A stretch of DNA of 64,000 nucleotides from CALOCN01 sp942491735 (GCA_942491735.1 CALOCN010000013.1:62001-126000); one strand, 5' to 3'. Positions 45,395 through 53,946 are shown, counted from the stretch's first letter. The notes: generated by a model not told the origin, from the sequence alone. Program-made: numbers and translations.

Positions 45395-48115
45395 CTAGGG
45401 TGCCTGGTTGAGGAGTTCCTGAACCGCCGGGTGATCGAGGTGCCTGCGCACCATGTCCTCCTGACTCAACGAGATCGGGGTCACCCCGCTGTAGGGATCG
45501 GCGAGTCGATCCCGAAGGAGTGCGACGGCTTTCTCGACGTCCCCCAGGGCCAGGTGGATCAGGGCCTGGTCCAGGAGCACGTCGCGTCCGTTGATCGCGT
45601 CGACCGAGATCGGGGAGAGGTCCAGGGCCATCTGGATATCCCTTAGGGCCTCTTCCCTCCGCCCGGCAAGGGCCAGGATGCGGGCGCGGCCAACCCGACG
45701 TCGATAGTCCCGCGGCGACTCGGCGATGCCCTGGTCGTAGTCGGCGAGGGCCTTCTCCAACTCCTCCGTTCCCGGCCTTCCGGCCCGCCACATGGCCCGA
45801 TAGATTTCGGAGGACTTGGGTGTCCATTCGGACGGATGGTCCATCAGGGGGAAGGGAGCGGCCCTGGCGTACTCGATGGCGTCGTCGTAACGACCCTCCT
45901 GGTCGGCCAGCCAGCCCTTCGCGTAGACCAGGATGGGGTGATCGGGATCGGGGAACTCCGCGATGGTGCGTTTGAGAGGATCCAGGTCCCCGGTCCAGTT
46001 GTACCGCTGCCAATCGTAGACAAGGAGAGCAACCAGATCGTCGGGATTCACCTCGGCGTGCTTGCGGAAGGCGCGGTCGGCGTCCTCGAACCGCCGCATC
46101 ATTCTGTAGCTCTCTCCCAACTCGCCCCAGGCCCCCAGGGGATCCAGGATCCGGGCCTGTTCGAGCAGTCGGGTGGACTCCTCCCAGCGTCCGGCGCGAC
46201 GCAGGACGTACGCGGCCGCATCCATGACCTCGGGGTTGGAATCCAGCTCGCCGGTTTTCTCGAACTCGGCGTAGGCCCGGTCGTACTGCTTGCGACCCCA
46301 GTAGTAGTAGTAACCCAGCGCGAGGTGGGCGTGAATTGAACCCGGATCCAGCTCCATGGCCCTGTCCGCGGCGGCACGGGCTTCAGCGAGTTCTTCCTCG
46401 CTGATGGCTCCCGAGAGCCCCTCAAGCGAAATTCGCTGGGAGAGGTAGGCCCATGCTTCCCCGAACTCCGGGTCCAGTTCCAACGCACGCCGTAGGAGGC
46501 CCATCCCCTCCTTGCGCGCGTCGGGAGTGGAGAACCCATCCATCAACTTGCGGGCGCGCAAGTACAGGCGCAGGGCCTCGATGTTTTCGGTGGGAGCCTC
46601 CGTGGACTCCACGGTGAGATCCGACTGGCCGATCGCTGCGCCCAGTTGGGCCACGATGCCCTGGGCGATGCGGGTCTGCACTTCAAACAGATCGGCCACG
46701 TCTTCGTCGTAGCGTTCGGACCAGAGCTGGACATCGTCGGCGGCACGGGTGAGGTGCGGCGTCACCCTAACGCGCCCCGCGCCGTCGTCCGACTTCTGCC
46801 ACCGGACGGAGCCGTCGATGATGTACTCCACGCCCAGTTCCTGGCCGATCTGGGTCATGGTCTTGTCGCTGTCGGCGAACTTGGCTGCGGACTGCCGGGA
46901 AATGACCCCAAAGCTCTTGATGCCGGCAAGGCGGCTCATGAGCTCTTCGCTGACGCCGTCGGCGAAGTAGGCATCATCCGGGTCGCCCAGATTCTTGAAC
47001 GGGAGCACCGCAATGAGCGTGCGGTCGGCGAGCGGTATTGGGGTTGCGGTGGCCTGCGTGGCCGTCGCTTGCGGGGTCGGGGTGGTCTGGGTCGCCTGTT
47101 GCGCGCGGTCCCCCAGGAACAGCTGCCACACCGCAATCACCGCCGCGATGGCGGCCACGACCACCGCGGGAATCAACCAGGCGGGGCGTCCGCTGGGTTT
47201 GTTGTCTACCCGGGTAGACGGCGCTGCCGCGGCCGGGTGGCTCTCGCTCTCGAGACCACTTTCCGTTTCCTGCTTGAGCCCGTCCAGATCGATCTTGAGA
47301 TCCTGGGCGGTCTGGTATCGGCTGTTCGGGTCCTTGGCCAGGCATTTGTGGATGATGCGACCGAGGTGCCGCGGCAGCCCCGCGTTGAGCTGGGAGATGG
47401 GCTGGGGCTCGTCCTTGATCACCGCGCTGATGGTGGACATGCGGGTGTCGCCTTCGAAGGGGCGGCGACCGGTGGCCATCTCGTAGAGAAGAATGCCCAG
47501 GGAGAAGATATCGGTGCGCTGATCCACCGGGAGTCCCTGGGCCTGTTCCGGGGACATGTAGGCCGCGGTGCCCAGGACGTGCCCCTCGGCGGTGGCGTCC
47601 TTGTCCACCGGCAGGGTGGCGCCGTCATCCGGTGCGGCCGGCTCTTCCAGGAGCTTGGCCAAGCCAAAGTCCAGCACCCGGACGTGCTTGCGGGTGTCCA
47701 CCATGACGTTCATCGGCTTGAGGTCGCGGTGGGTGATGCCCTTCTGGTGGGCATAGGCAATGGCGTCGGCGATGGGGATGGCGAGATCCAGGAGCTGATT
47801 GACCCGGAGTCCGTGGGTGGGAATCACCGCGTCCAGGGTGGTGCCCTCGATCAGCTCCATGGTGAGGAAGAAGGTGCCGTCCACCTCGTCCACCGAGTGC
47901 ATGGTGACGATGTTGGGATGCTGGAGGGTGGCCACCGCCTGGGCTTCCCGCAGGAAGCGGGCGCGGCGTTCGGGGTCCTGGGCGAGATCGGCCGGGAGCA
48001 CCTTGAGCGCGACCTCGCGTCCCAGCTTGGTGTCCCTGGCGCGATAGACGTCGCCCATGCCGCCCGCGCCGAGCTTGGATTCGATGCTGTAGTGGGAGAG
48101 GGACTTACCGACCAT
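45395..48115 (-). CDS. Eukaryote-like Ser/Thr protein kinase with TolB-N-like and TPR tail
   Basis: A 906-residue protein. Kinase: GAGGMGDVY, Lys38 (EVALKVLP), HRDLKPMN, DFGLAK, GTAAYMSPEQAQG, all intact. A membrane segment (AWLIPAVVVAAIAAVIAVWQ) leads to LIAVLPFKNLGDPDDAYFAD (FlgO/TolB-N-like) and TPRs up to the end. It is close in sequence to the 33445-36279 kinase, more so than to the PD40 kinase it shares an operon with, consistent with repeated duplication. ATG 48115 has no recognisable Shine-Dalgarno; a long homopolymer tract lies 22-47 bases upstream (see 48137-48162). Confidence 0.92.
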   Translation of the reverse strand: MVGKSLSHYSIESKLGAGGMGDVYRARDTKLGREVALKVLPADLAQDPERRARFLREAQAVATLQHPNIVTMHSVDEVDGTFFLTMELIEGTTLDAVIPTHGLRVNQLLDLAIPIADAIAYAHQKGITHRDLKPMNVMVDTRKHVRVLDFGLAKLLEEPAAPDDGATLPVDKDATAEGHVLGTAAYMSPEQAQGLPVDQRTDIFSLGILLYEMATGRRPFEGDTRMSTISAVIKDEPQPISQLNAGLPRHLGRIIHKCLAKDPNSRYQTAQDLKIDLDGLKQETESGLESESHPAAAAPSTRVDNKPSGRPAWLIPAVVVAAIAAVIAVWQLFLGDRAQQATQTTPTPQATATQATATPIPLADRTLIAVLPFKNLGDPDDAYFADGVSEELMSRLAGIKSFGVISRQSAAKFADSDKTMTQIGQELGVEYIIDGSVRWQKSDDGAGRVRVTPHLTRAADDVQLWSERYDEDVADLFEVQTRIAQGIVAQLGAAIGQSDLTVESTEAPTENIEALRLYLRARKLMDGFSTPDARKEGMGLLRRALELDPEFGEAWAYLSQRISLEGLSGAISEEELAEARAAADRAMELDPGSIHAHLALGYYYYWGRKQYDRAYAEFEKTGELDSNPEVMDAAAYVLRRAGRWEESTRLLEQARILDPLGAWGELGESYRMMRRFEDADRAFRKHAEVNPDDLVALLVYDWQRYNWTGDLDPLKRTIAEFPDPDHPILVYAKGWLADQEGRYDDAIEYARAAPFPLMDHPSEWTPKSSEIYRAMWRAGRPGTEELEKALADYDQGIAESPRDYRRRVGRARILALAGRREEALRDIQMALDLSPISVDAINGRDVLLDQALIHLALGDVEKAVALLRDRLADPYSGVTPISLSQEDMVRRHLDHPAVQELLNQAP

Positions 48116-48136
48116 GGGGACGGAGTTTAGCAGGTT

Positions 48137-48162
48137 GGGGGACGGGGGGGGGGGTGGGGGGG
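48137..48162. repeat. G-tract: five, eleven and seven Gs in a row
   Basis: G5-AC-G11-T-G7 on the plus strand, upstream of the kinase start on the minus strand. It can form a quadruplex on the plus strand, and an 11-base homopolymer is prone to slippage. Length could also be inaccurate in the assembly. Confidence 0.7.
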
Positions 48163-48309
48163 CGCAGGGCGCCGCGGGAAGATCGTGCTGCTGCGTGACG
48201 GGAGAATGTTGCAGGAAGGACTTCGGAGTCGGCGTGTGCAGATTCGAGTCGGGCGGCGTTATTAGGTACAGAGGCTCATTCCAGGTGGGTTCTCACGGGA
48301 GAGGTGAAA

Positions 48310-48328
48310 CATGTCGGGACGAGACATG
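48310..48328. promoter_or_regulatory. Inverted repeat, possible operator
   Basis: CATGTC (48310-48315), a 7-base spacer, then GACATG (48323-48328), perfect 6-base arms, 25 bases upstream of the promoter candidate of the lower-GC operon. A dimeric regulator could bind; no regulator gene is adjacent. Confidence 0.35.
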
Positions 48329-48353
48329 GAGGGAATGGTAGAAGAGTATATGT

Positions 48354-48382
48354 TTGCCAGATAGCTAGCTAATGTGTATTAC
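48354..48382 (+). promoter_or_regulatory. Promoter candidate for the unknown three-gene operon
   Basis: TTGCCA (48354-48359, five of six) and TATTAC (48377-48382, four of six) with a 17-base spacer, 45 bases before the ATG at 48428. Confidence 0.45.
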
Positions 48383-48427
48383 TATGCTATCGGTACACGG
48401 GTCCTGAGCTTGAGGTGTGGAGGTCTG

Positions 48428-50086
48428 ATGAATCGAACGCCCTGCTGGATTGCTCTGGTTGTCGTCGTTACCCTGTGTGGCACAACTGCCAATGGAGGAA
48501 CGTTCGTTGATACGGTGCCTATTGATCTCAAGACCACGTCCATATCAGGAACGCTTCCTTTCGACGTACCGTTTCAGTTGGTGGGTGAGGTACCGGTGGA
48601 TGTCGACTCTCTGTGGGTGGTCGTGGAGACCCTGGATAATGACAAGATCCGGAAAGGAGTTGTAGAACCTTCGAATGAGTGTCCCTGCTCATACCGCGAG
48701 GGCGACCGCACGGATGGGGTCTTTATTGCATCTCTTGGCCTGGTCTTGGGGGACGCAACGACACGAGGGTTTAACATCCTGGTTTGCGCCCTGGGCGCGA
48801 ACAAGAACTACCGTTTCACCTTTAACCACACAGTGCGACTGTCGGAGGCGCGGCGCAAGAGTCTCAGAAATGACCTGATCGTGCTGTTCGACAATGTTTT
48901 TTGGGAAACCAAGAGCGGCTCGGTGGATGAGGCGATGCGGGAAGAAATCAAGGCACAGATGCTTGATAAGATCCGGCAGAAGGTGAAGACCCCGGTCTCT
49001 GCAGTCTCCGGGAGCTACCTTGATCCAAAGGCGGAGATCCCCAACTGGTTCAGGGACTCTGGCGATAATGTGATCGCGGCCCAAATGAATATGGAGATTG
49101 CGGTGGAAGAACTGCAAGTCAACAGTGACTTGCTTTGGAATTACTTGGAGTCACTGAAGGGAAGTGATGCCCTGGAAGCGCTGCGTGAGGGTATTGGGTG
49201 CTGCGATGGGGGCGGCGCAAGCAATGCCCTGGAGGCGCTGAACGGACTCCTGGAAACAGAGCAGACGGAGACTCTCGCGCTAGGGGGACTCCCCAAGAAA
49301 CTGGGGACACTGCTCCCGCCAACCGCCGTCTTCGATAGCCTGATGACCGTGGGACTCGAGAGGTACGGACGCCTGCATCGAGATCTCGAGTCGATTCAAC
49401 GGTGGCTGAACGCTTGCTCAAGCAGTGAATGTGCTGAGTCCCTGGACCCGCAGATCCGGAATCGTTTCGGCAAGAACGAGAATGAGTTGAAGGCGAAGAT
49501 CGAGCAGGCCATTGCACGGGCAGATCTGGCACAAGCACGAGTCGAGACTCTGGTAGAGCTACGGAGGGGACGTACGGCCCAGATCAGTAGATTCGTCAGG
49601 GAGGCATCGCTGCGCCTAAGCAGCGCGGTCGGGATCCTGGGCGGAACGACAGGGGACTTCAAGACTCGTGGCAATTGGTACATCAGCGCGGACGTGGGTA
49701 TCGCATTCCTTCCGCAGGTCGGGCACAGAGTCGTACCCTACATCGGCACCAACTTCTACACCCAACCAGTGAACAAGGACGCCGCTCTGACCTCAGGTGA
49801 TTGGTGTCGGGCCTTCCGGCGTCGCGCATCGTTCATGGTCGGGGTGACTACGTCGTCGCTTGCGGAGGCTGGAGTTCGAGAAGACCTTTTTGACTCGTTC
49901 AATCTGGTAACCGGTGGGGGGTTTCGCGTGACGAGTTCCTTCCGGCTGAACGGGGGGGCGATCTGGTACCGAGGTCTCGACCCAATCACGGAGGAGGAGT
50001 CCGTAGCGGTTTCTTGGTTTGTCTCGGCGTCGCTGGACTGGGACATCGCCAGTACGCTTCGGATGATTTCCAAGATTTTTCCCTAG
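48428..50086 (+). CDS. Unknown exported protein with a probable C-terminal outer-membrane beta-barrel
   Basis: ATG 48428 with GGAGG 4 bases upstream; 552 residues, no family recognised. Signal peptide NRTPCWIALVVVVTLCGTTA. N-terminal beta-rich domain (VPFQLVGEVPVDVDSLWVVV, residues about 25-150), a mainly helical middle (about 160-385, DPQIRNRFGKNENELKAKIE, TLVELRRGRTAQISRF), then about 150 residues of alternating amphipathic strands typical of outer-membrane barrels (WYISADVGIAFLPQVG, VVPYIGTNFYTQPV, GGGFRVTSSFRLNGGAIWY, VSWFVSASLDWDI). A helical domain before a barrel suggests a channel or anchor with a periplasmic part. Its GC content is visibly below the flanking kinases. First of three co-transcribed genes. 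Confidence 0.7.
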   Translation: MNRTPCWIALVVVVTLCGTTANGGTFVDTVPIDLKTTSISGTLPFDVPFQLVGEVPVDVDSLWVVVETLDNDKIRKGVVEPSNECPCSYREGDRTDGVFIASLGLVLGDATTRGFNILVCALGANKNYRFTFNHTVRLSEARRKSLRNDLIVLFDNVFWETKSGSVDEAMREEIKAQMLDKIRQKVKTPVSAVSGSYLDPKAEIPNWFRDSGDNVIAAQMNMEIAVEELQVNSDLLWNYLESLKGSDALEALREGIGCCDGGGASNALEALNGLLETEQTETLALGGLPKKLGTLLPPTAVFDSLMTVGLERYGRLHRDLESIQRWLNACSSSECAESLDPQIRNRFGKNENELKAKIEQAIARADLAQARVETLVELRRGRTAQISRFVREASLRLSSAVGILGGTTGDFKTRGNWYISADVGIAFLPQVGHRVVPYIGTNFYTQPVNKDAALTSGDWCRAFRRRASFMVGVTTSSLAEAGVREDLFDSFNLVTGGGFRVTSSFRLNGGAIWYRGLDPITEEESVAVSWFVSASLDWDIASTLRMISKIFP

Positions 50087-50100
50087 AAGGAGCGAATGCC

Positions 50101-50478
50101 GTGTGCGTACGCAAGATCGATAGTTTCTGGATCAAGCCCGTCGCCCCCGAGCTACCACGACAAATGGATTTCGAGCTCGACCTCGACATCAAGGGTGTCG
50201 TCAAGACCGTGAGTGCAACGTACACCCTGCTAGATGACTGGGGACTGCGATTCTTGGACAAGGAGGGGGAAGAGGTCATGTGCGTTCCGAGGAAGAGGAC
50301 CGAGGTGAAGAACAACCAGACGGCCCTCAACCGGATCAAGGTTGTTGATCTGGGACACTCCAGAACGACGCGCAGCGTTCGCGTGCGGGTTGTCGTGACG
50401 GACAGCGTCGGGGAGTCGCGGAGAATCGCCTACATTCGACGTGTTCCGGACAAGCCAAGCAACGGAGGGGGGGCGTGA
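50101..50478 (+). CDS. Unknown small beta-rich protein, middle gene of the lower-GC operon
   Basis: GTG 50101 is chosen because AAGGAG sits 8 bases before it and the previous gene stops at 50086; 125 residues. No signal peptide or family recognised. The sequence is beta-rich and amphipathic (MDFELDLDIKGVVKTVSATY, RSVRVRVVVTDSVGESRRIA) and ends in a Gly-rich tail (KPSNGGGA), suggesting a single beta-sandwich domain. The stop overlaps the start of the lipoprotein gene (GTGATG), so the two are likely translationally coupled and their products may interact. The lack of an export signal, despite exported neighbours, is notable. Confidence 0.65.
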   Translation: MCVRKIDSFWIKPVAPELPRQMDFELDLDIKGVVKTVSATYTLLDDWGLRFLDKEGEEVMCVPRKRTEVKNNQTALNRIKVVDLGHSRTTRSVRVRVVVTDSVGESRRIAYIRRVPDKPSNGGGA

Positions 50479-51209
50479 TGATCGACAGACACCAGACTTG
50501 GCTGTTGGGCCTCAGAATAGTTCTGGTTACCCTGGTCGGCTTGCTGCTTGTCTCTTGCCATGGCGATAGTGCGACCGGGCTCGATGGCCTTCCACCCGAG
50601 GCCGTGATCCGGTTTCTTGTAAGTGAGGTTGCCGCCCCAGCGGATGGGTCTACATTGATTCCGATAGACATCGCCACCGATCAGGCATTTCCCGAGGGCA
50701 AGCGCACCGCTTCCGTGAGCACGACTCATGGAGTGTTTCATCCAGGCGGAGGGAGTACTGTGTCCGTTGCCTTGCCCAGGGAAGGGCGATCCCGCGTCTA
50801 CCTGAAGAGCCCCTTGGTTCCGGCTATGGGGTTCCTGGAGGCTGAATTGCGGGGGGTTCGCGACGTGATCCCTCTTGAGTTCGTGCGAGCCGAACCGGAG
50901 CAACTCTCCCTGTTGGTTGACAAGCTCAGGGTAAAGGCTGATTCAACCGACACCGTCAAGATAACTGCCATGCTGAGGAGGGAGAGTGGGGTTGTGACGC
51001 CCGGGACTTGGGTGTTGTTTTCCATCGCCGCGCCATCCATGGAAGTGGGGCGGTTCTGGAACACGCAACCGTCGGACGGCACAGGGAGTGCGACCGTTCA
51101 GTTGTCACCATCTCTAGGAACAGAATACCGAGGTGTGGTGACCATCTGTGCCACACATGCGGAGACGGGCATTGAATCCGAAGTCATTGTCGAGTTCGTC
51201 GATCCGTGA
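50475..51209 (+). CDS. Unknown lipoprotein with Ig-like domains
   Basis: About 244 residues; GTG 50475 or ATG 50478 are both possible after GGAGG. Lipoprotein signal: hydrophobic segment (TWLLGLRIVLVTLVGLLLVS) then LLVSC, a good lipobox, with mature Cys near residue 28 followed by HGDS. The mature part looks like two Ig-like/Big_1-type domains (STLIPIDIATDQAFPEGKRT, DSTDTVKITAMLRRESGVVT, SATVQLSPSLGTEYRGVVTI). In an operon with a probable barrel and a small soluble protein this resembles an envelope assembly, but no known system is matched. It converges on the antitoxin gene with 22 bases between. Confidence 0.72.
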   Translation: MMIDRHQTWLLGLRIVLVTLVGLLLVSCHGDSATGLDGLPPEAVIRFLVSEVAAPADGSTLIPIDIATDQAFPEGKRTASVSTTHGVFHPGGGSTVSVALPREGRSRVYLKSPLVPAMGFLEAELRGVRDVIPLEFVRAEPEQLSLLVDKLRVKADSTDTVKITAMLRRESGVVTPGTWVLFSIAAPSMEVGRFWNTQPSDGTGSATVQLSPSLGTEYRGVVTICATHAETGIESEVIVEFVDP

Positions 51210-51231
51210 TCCGGGAAGGCACTCGTCCTTA

Positions 51232-51438
51232 CTACACCCGTTTTCGGTCTCCGCGCATCTCGGAGAGGTCTCCCTCCCACAACCCGGAACCCTCCAGCGA
51301 GAGGATGCGCCCCGCCCGGATGCGGCGGACCAACTCGCTCAGGGCCAGGTTCACGGTCGCGGAGTAGGTGCGCTCCCCGGAGAGGGTGAGGGCTTCTTCC
51401 AGGAGCCGTTCGTCTAGCACAAGATTGATGCGTTTCAT
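51232..51438 (-). CDS. VapB-family (DUF2191-like) antitoxin, without a toxin gene
   Basis: A 68-residue protein with the short N-terminal strand and helices of VapB-type antitoxins (MKRINLVLDERLLEEALTLS, then YSATVNLALSELVRR) and the typical toxin-wrapping tail (LEGSGLWEGDLSEMR). A VapC PIN-domain toxin normally follows directly; here only 22 bases separate the stop from the stop of a convergent gene, so no partner is present. It may act in trans, repress other loci, or be a relic. The upstream neighbour on the same strand ends 53 bases before its start. Confidence 0.8.
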   Translation of the reverse strand: MKRINLVLDERLLEEALTLSGERTYSATVNLALSELVRRIRAGRILSLEGSGLWEGDLSEMRGDRKRV

Positions 51439-51491
51439 GTGTATCAGTGTACTCCATGGGCCGACACGCCTCGAGGAATTGCTCTCCCCGC

Positions 51492-53147
51492 CTACGGCGC
51501 CTGGACGATCTTCAGCGTTTGCTCTCCCCCTGCACTCCGCACTCTCAGGAAGTACAGCCCGGGCGTCGGTCCCCGGAACCGCACTTCGTGGACGCCTGCA
51601 CTGTGCGGCCGTGCCGGAACAAGAGTCTCGACCCGTCGCCCCAATACATCGTAGGCAATCACCGAGGCGACCCCAGATCTCTCAATCGCGTACTGGATCC
51701 GGGCCGCTCCGTGGAACGGGTTCGCGGCGGCGCGGATGCTCACGATGGGGGTAGGAAGGTCGTCGCCGACTGCGGTGGGGAGCCCCGCTCCCTCCAGCTT
51801 GGCGATGTAGAAGTCCACCGGGCTCACCGGGCCGCTGCCGAAATCAAGGCTGGCTCCCCCTTGGCCGTAGACCATCATGCGCCCGGCCGGGTCGAAACAG
51901 TTCTTCGCGGTCAGCGGCGTCTTTCCGTAGCCGGCACTGAACTGGTGGGCTCCGGTCGAGTCGTACAGCGCGACGAAGATGTTTCGTTCGAAGTTCAGGG
52001 GGTCGCCGTCGAAGAGCACCGTGCCGCCGCCCAGATCGGTATCGTCGCTGATGCGCCCACTGACCAGGACGTTGCCGCTGCCGTCCATGGAAACGCCCTG
52101 GGCCATGTCGCTACCGGTCGAGGCCCCGTAGACCGCGCTCCAGGAATGCGCTCCCCCGGCATGGAACCGCGCCACGAAGATGTCGCTGAACCCGCTGCTG
52201 GTGAGGGTTCCCCCCCCGAAATCGGTGCTGCCGCGCAGCTCCCCCGCCAGCGCCACCGTGCCGGACGGGCCGGCGGCCACGTCGACGGTCGCCAGGATCC
52301 CACCGCCGGGGGTGAAGGTGCCGTCAAAGATCCGGCTCCAGTTGTGCGACCCGGCCGGGCTGAACGAGACCAGGATCAGGTCCAGCAGGTTGGCGACCAG
52401 CGGCCCGCCGCCAAAATCGACGGTGCCGAACATCGTCCCGGCCACCACGGCGTTGCCGGATCCATCCAGGGATACCGCCATGCCACCCTGGTCATCGGCG
52501 TCGCCAAACCCCGAACTCCAGACATGAGCTCCGGCGGCGGAGAACCTGGCAATGAAGACGTCGTTGCCCCCGGCGGTTCCCACCATGCCCCCGCCAAAGT
52601 CGACGCCGGCCGAGGTGTTGCCGGTGATGACCACGTGCGCGCCGTCCGCGGCGATGCCCCGCACGGTGCCGGCGCCATAGGCCTTGCTCCAGAGGTGGGA
52701 GCCGTTTGGCGCCATCTTGGCGACGTACAGGCTGTCCGCGCCCAGGGGCCCGCCCCCCAGATCAAGCGAACCGTTGAACACCCGGCCGGCCAGGTAGATG
52801 TTGCCGGCCGGATCCACGGCCACCATCTCGTCCGAGACTCCGAACCCCACCGGTGAGAACTGCTGGCTCCAGAGGTGATTGCCGTCGGCGTCGAACCGGG
52901 CGAGGTACTGGTCCCCATCGAAGATGTTCACCGGAGTCAGGGTTCCGCCGCCAAAGTCCACCCCGCTGAAGAACGTCCCATACGCCACCACGTTGCCCGC
53001 GCCGTCCACGGCGACGGCTCCGCCCTCGGCGGAGAATCCGCTGACCCAGAGGGGATCGCCCACGGCCGCCTCACCAACGCCCGCGACAGCGACAATAAGA
53101 AGGAGAAGGGATGTGATGCGCAGTCCTTGTCGGATGACGGTTCTCAC
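51492..53147 (-). CDS. Exported SBBP-type beta-propeller protein with C-terminal sorting domain
   Basis: GTG 53147 is chosen because GGAGG lies 6 bases upstream; 551 residues. Signal peptide LRITSLLLLIVAVAGVGEAA. The body is repeats of about 50 residues, each with a VDFGGG-type turn (VAVDPAGNIYLAGRVFNGSL, LGGGPLGADSLYVAKMAPNG), as in SBBP-repeat propellers. The last about 80 residues (RAAANPFHGAARIQYAIERS, YDVLGRRVETLV, TPGLYFLRVRSAGGE) form a FlgD/type IX-like sorting domain. It is divergent from the TetR gene, with an imperfect palindrome at 53186-53204 in the shared gap, so the regulator probably controls it. Confidence 0.88.
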   Translation of the reverse strand: MRTVIRQGLRITSLLLLIVAVAGVGEAAVGDPLWVSGFSAEGGAVAVDGAGNVVAYGTFFSGVDFGGGTLTPVNIFDGDQYLARFDADGNHLWSQQFSPVGFGVSDEMVAVDPAGNIYLAGRVFNGSLDLGGGPLGADSLYVAKMAPNGSHLWSKAYGAGTVRGIAADGAHVVITGNTSAGVDFGGGMVGTAGGNDVFIARFSAAGAHVWSSGFGDADDQGGMAVSLDGSGNAVVAGTMFGTVDFGGGPLVANLLDLILVSFSPAGSHNWSRIFDGTFTPGGGILATVDVAAGPSGTVALAGELRGSTDFGGGTLTSSGFSDIFVARFHAGGAHSWSAVYGASTGSDMAQGVSMDGSGNVLVSGRISDDTDLGGGTVLFDGDPLNFERNIFVALYDSTGAHQFSAGYGKTPLTAKNCFDPAGRMMVYGQGGASLDFGSGPVSPVDFYIAKLEGAGLPTAVGDDLPTPIVSIRAAANPFHGAARIQYAIERSGVASVIAYDVLGRRVETLVPARPHSAGVHEVRFRGPTPGLYFLRVRSAGGEQTLKIVQAP

Positions 53148-53185
53148 GGTTTTCCTCCACTTGGGGATCGCCCCATGACTTGGAT

Positions 53186-53204
53186 TTGTGTCATGATGAG
53201 ACAA
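53186..53204. promoter_or_regulatory. TetR operator candidate
   Basis: A 19-base imperfect palindrome, TTGTGTCATGATGAGACAA, in which 8 of 9 base pairs match around a central G. The half ATGAGACA recurs at 53232-53239, 36 bases downstream. It lies in the 137-base gap between the TetR gene and its divergent neighbour. Confidence 0.5.
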
Positions 53205-53284
53205 CATCCCGTGACAAGACTCAATCTCTTTATGAGACAGCGTATCACTTTGTTCGTATTTAACTTGGTGGCAGGGGGTTAAGC

Positions 53285-53893
53285 GTGGCGAGAAACCTTC
53301 GTTACAAGCAGAAAGCACGCACGCGGCGGGCGATCGTGGAGGCGGCACTGAGAAAGCGGGCGCCCGGCGTGCCGCTGATCCTCGAGGAGGTCGCTGAGGA
53401 AGCGGAGGTTTCCCGGGCCACCATCTATCGGTACTTCCCCAGCGCCAGTGCGTTGGAAGTGGAGTTGGGATTGGCGGTCCAGCTCAAGGACCTGGATACG
53501 CTCTTCGCCAAGGCCGGGCAGGATCCGCTGGCTCGTCTGCTGTGCGTCCACAATCACCTCTTTGATCTGGTGGCGGACAACGAGTCGCAGTTTCGCAGCT
53601 ACCTCCAGAGCACCCTGGACCAGTGGCAACGGCAGAACGGGAGCCCGGCGCTTCCCTTGCGCGGGTCCCGGCGGATCGCACTTGTGGAGGCGGCGCTGGA
53701 ACCGCTTCGGGACGGGATGGACCCCGCAGTGTTCGAGCGTCGGGTCCAGATGTTCTGTCTGTTGATCTCGCTGGAGCCGTTCCTCGTGCTGCGGGACGCC
53801 TGCCAACTGGAGATCGAGGAAGCACGCGAGAGAATGGCCGAGGCGATCCGGATCCAGTTCGCGGGCGCGTTCCCGGAGGTGGTGAGGGGGTAA
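53285..53893 (+). CDS. TetR/AcrR-family transcriptional regulator
   Basis: A 202-residue protein starting at GTG 53285 after an AGGGGG. The N-terminal helix-turn-helix is clear: RRAIVEAALRKRAPGVPLIL, then EEAEVSRATIYRYFPSASAL, residues about 13-60. The C-terminal ligand/dimer domain (about 70-200) is helical and not specific enough to name a ligand. It is divergent from the exported propeller gene and probably represses that gene and itself through the palindrome at 53186-53204. Its GC content is like the core genome. Confidence 0.9.
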   Translation: MARNLRYKQKARTRRAIVEAALRKRAPGVPLILEEVAEEAEVSRATIYRYFPSASALEVELGLAVQLKDLDTLFAKAGQDPLARLLCVHNHLFDLVADNESQFRSYLQSTLDQWQRQNGSPALPLRGSRRIALVEAALEPLRDGMDPAVFERRVQMFCLLISLEPFLVLRDACQLEIEEARERMAEAIRIQFAGAFPEVVRG

Positions 53894-53946
53894 GGGAGTG
53901 CAGTGAAGAGAACTCGGGCCTGGGCTCTGCGTATGAGGGAGGTCAA

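Larger units (their letters stand above)
48116..48427. other. Divergent intergenic region (312 bp) with G-tract, inverted repeat and promoter
   Basis: No gene seen. It holds a homopolymer tract near the kinase start, an inverted repeat at 48310-48328 and a promoter candidate at 48354-48382 for the plus-strand operon. The base composition changes across it, from GC-rich on the kinase side to clearly AT-richer on the operon side. Confidence 0.6.

Noticed and set aside
51210..51231. VapC toxin partner for the VapB-like gene
   Set aside because: Only 22 bases lie between the antitoxin stop and the convergent gene; there is no room for a PIN-domain gene.
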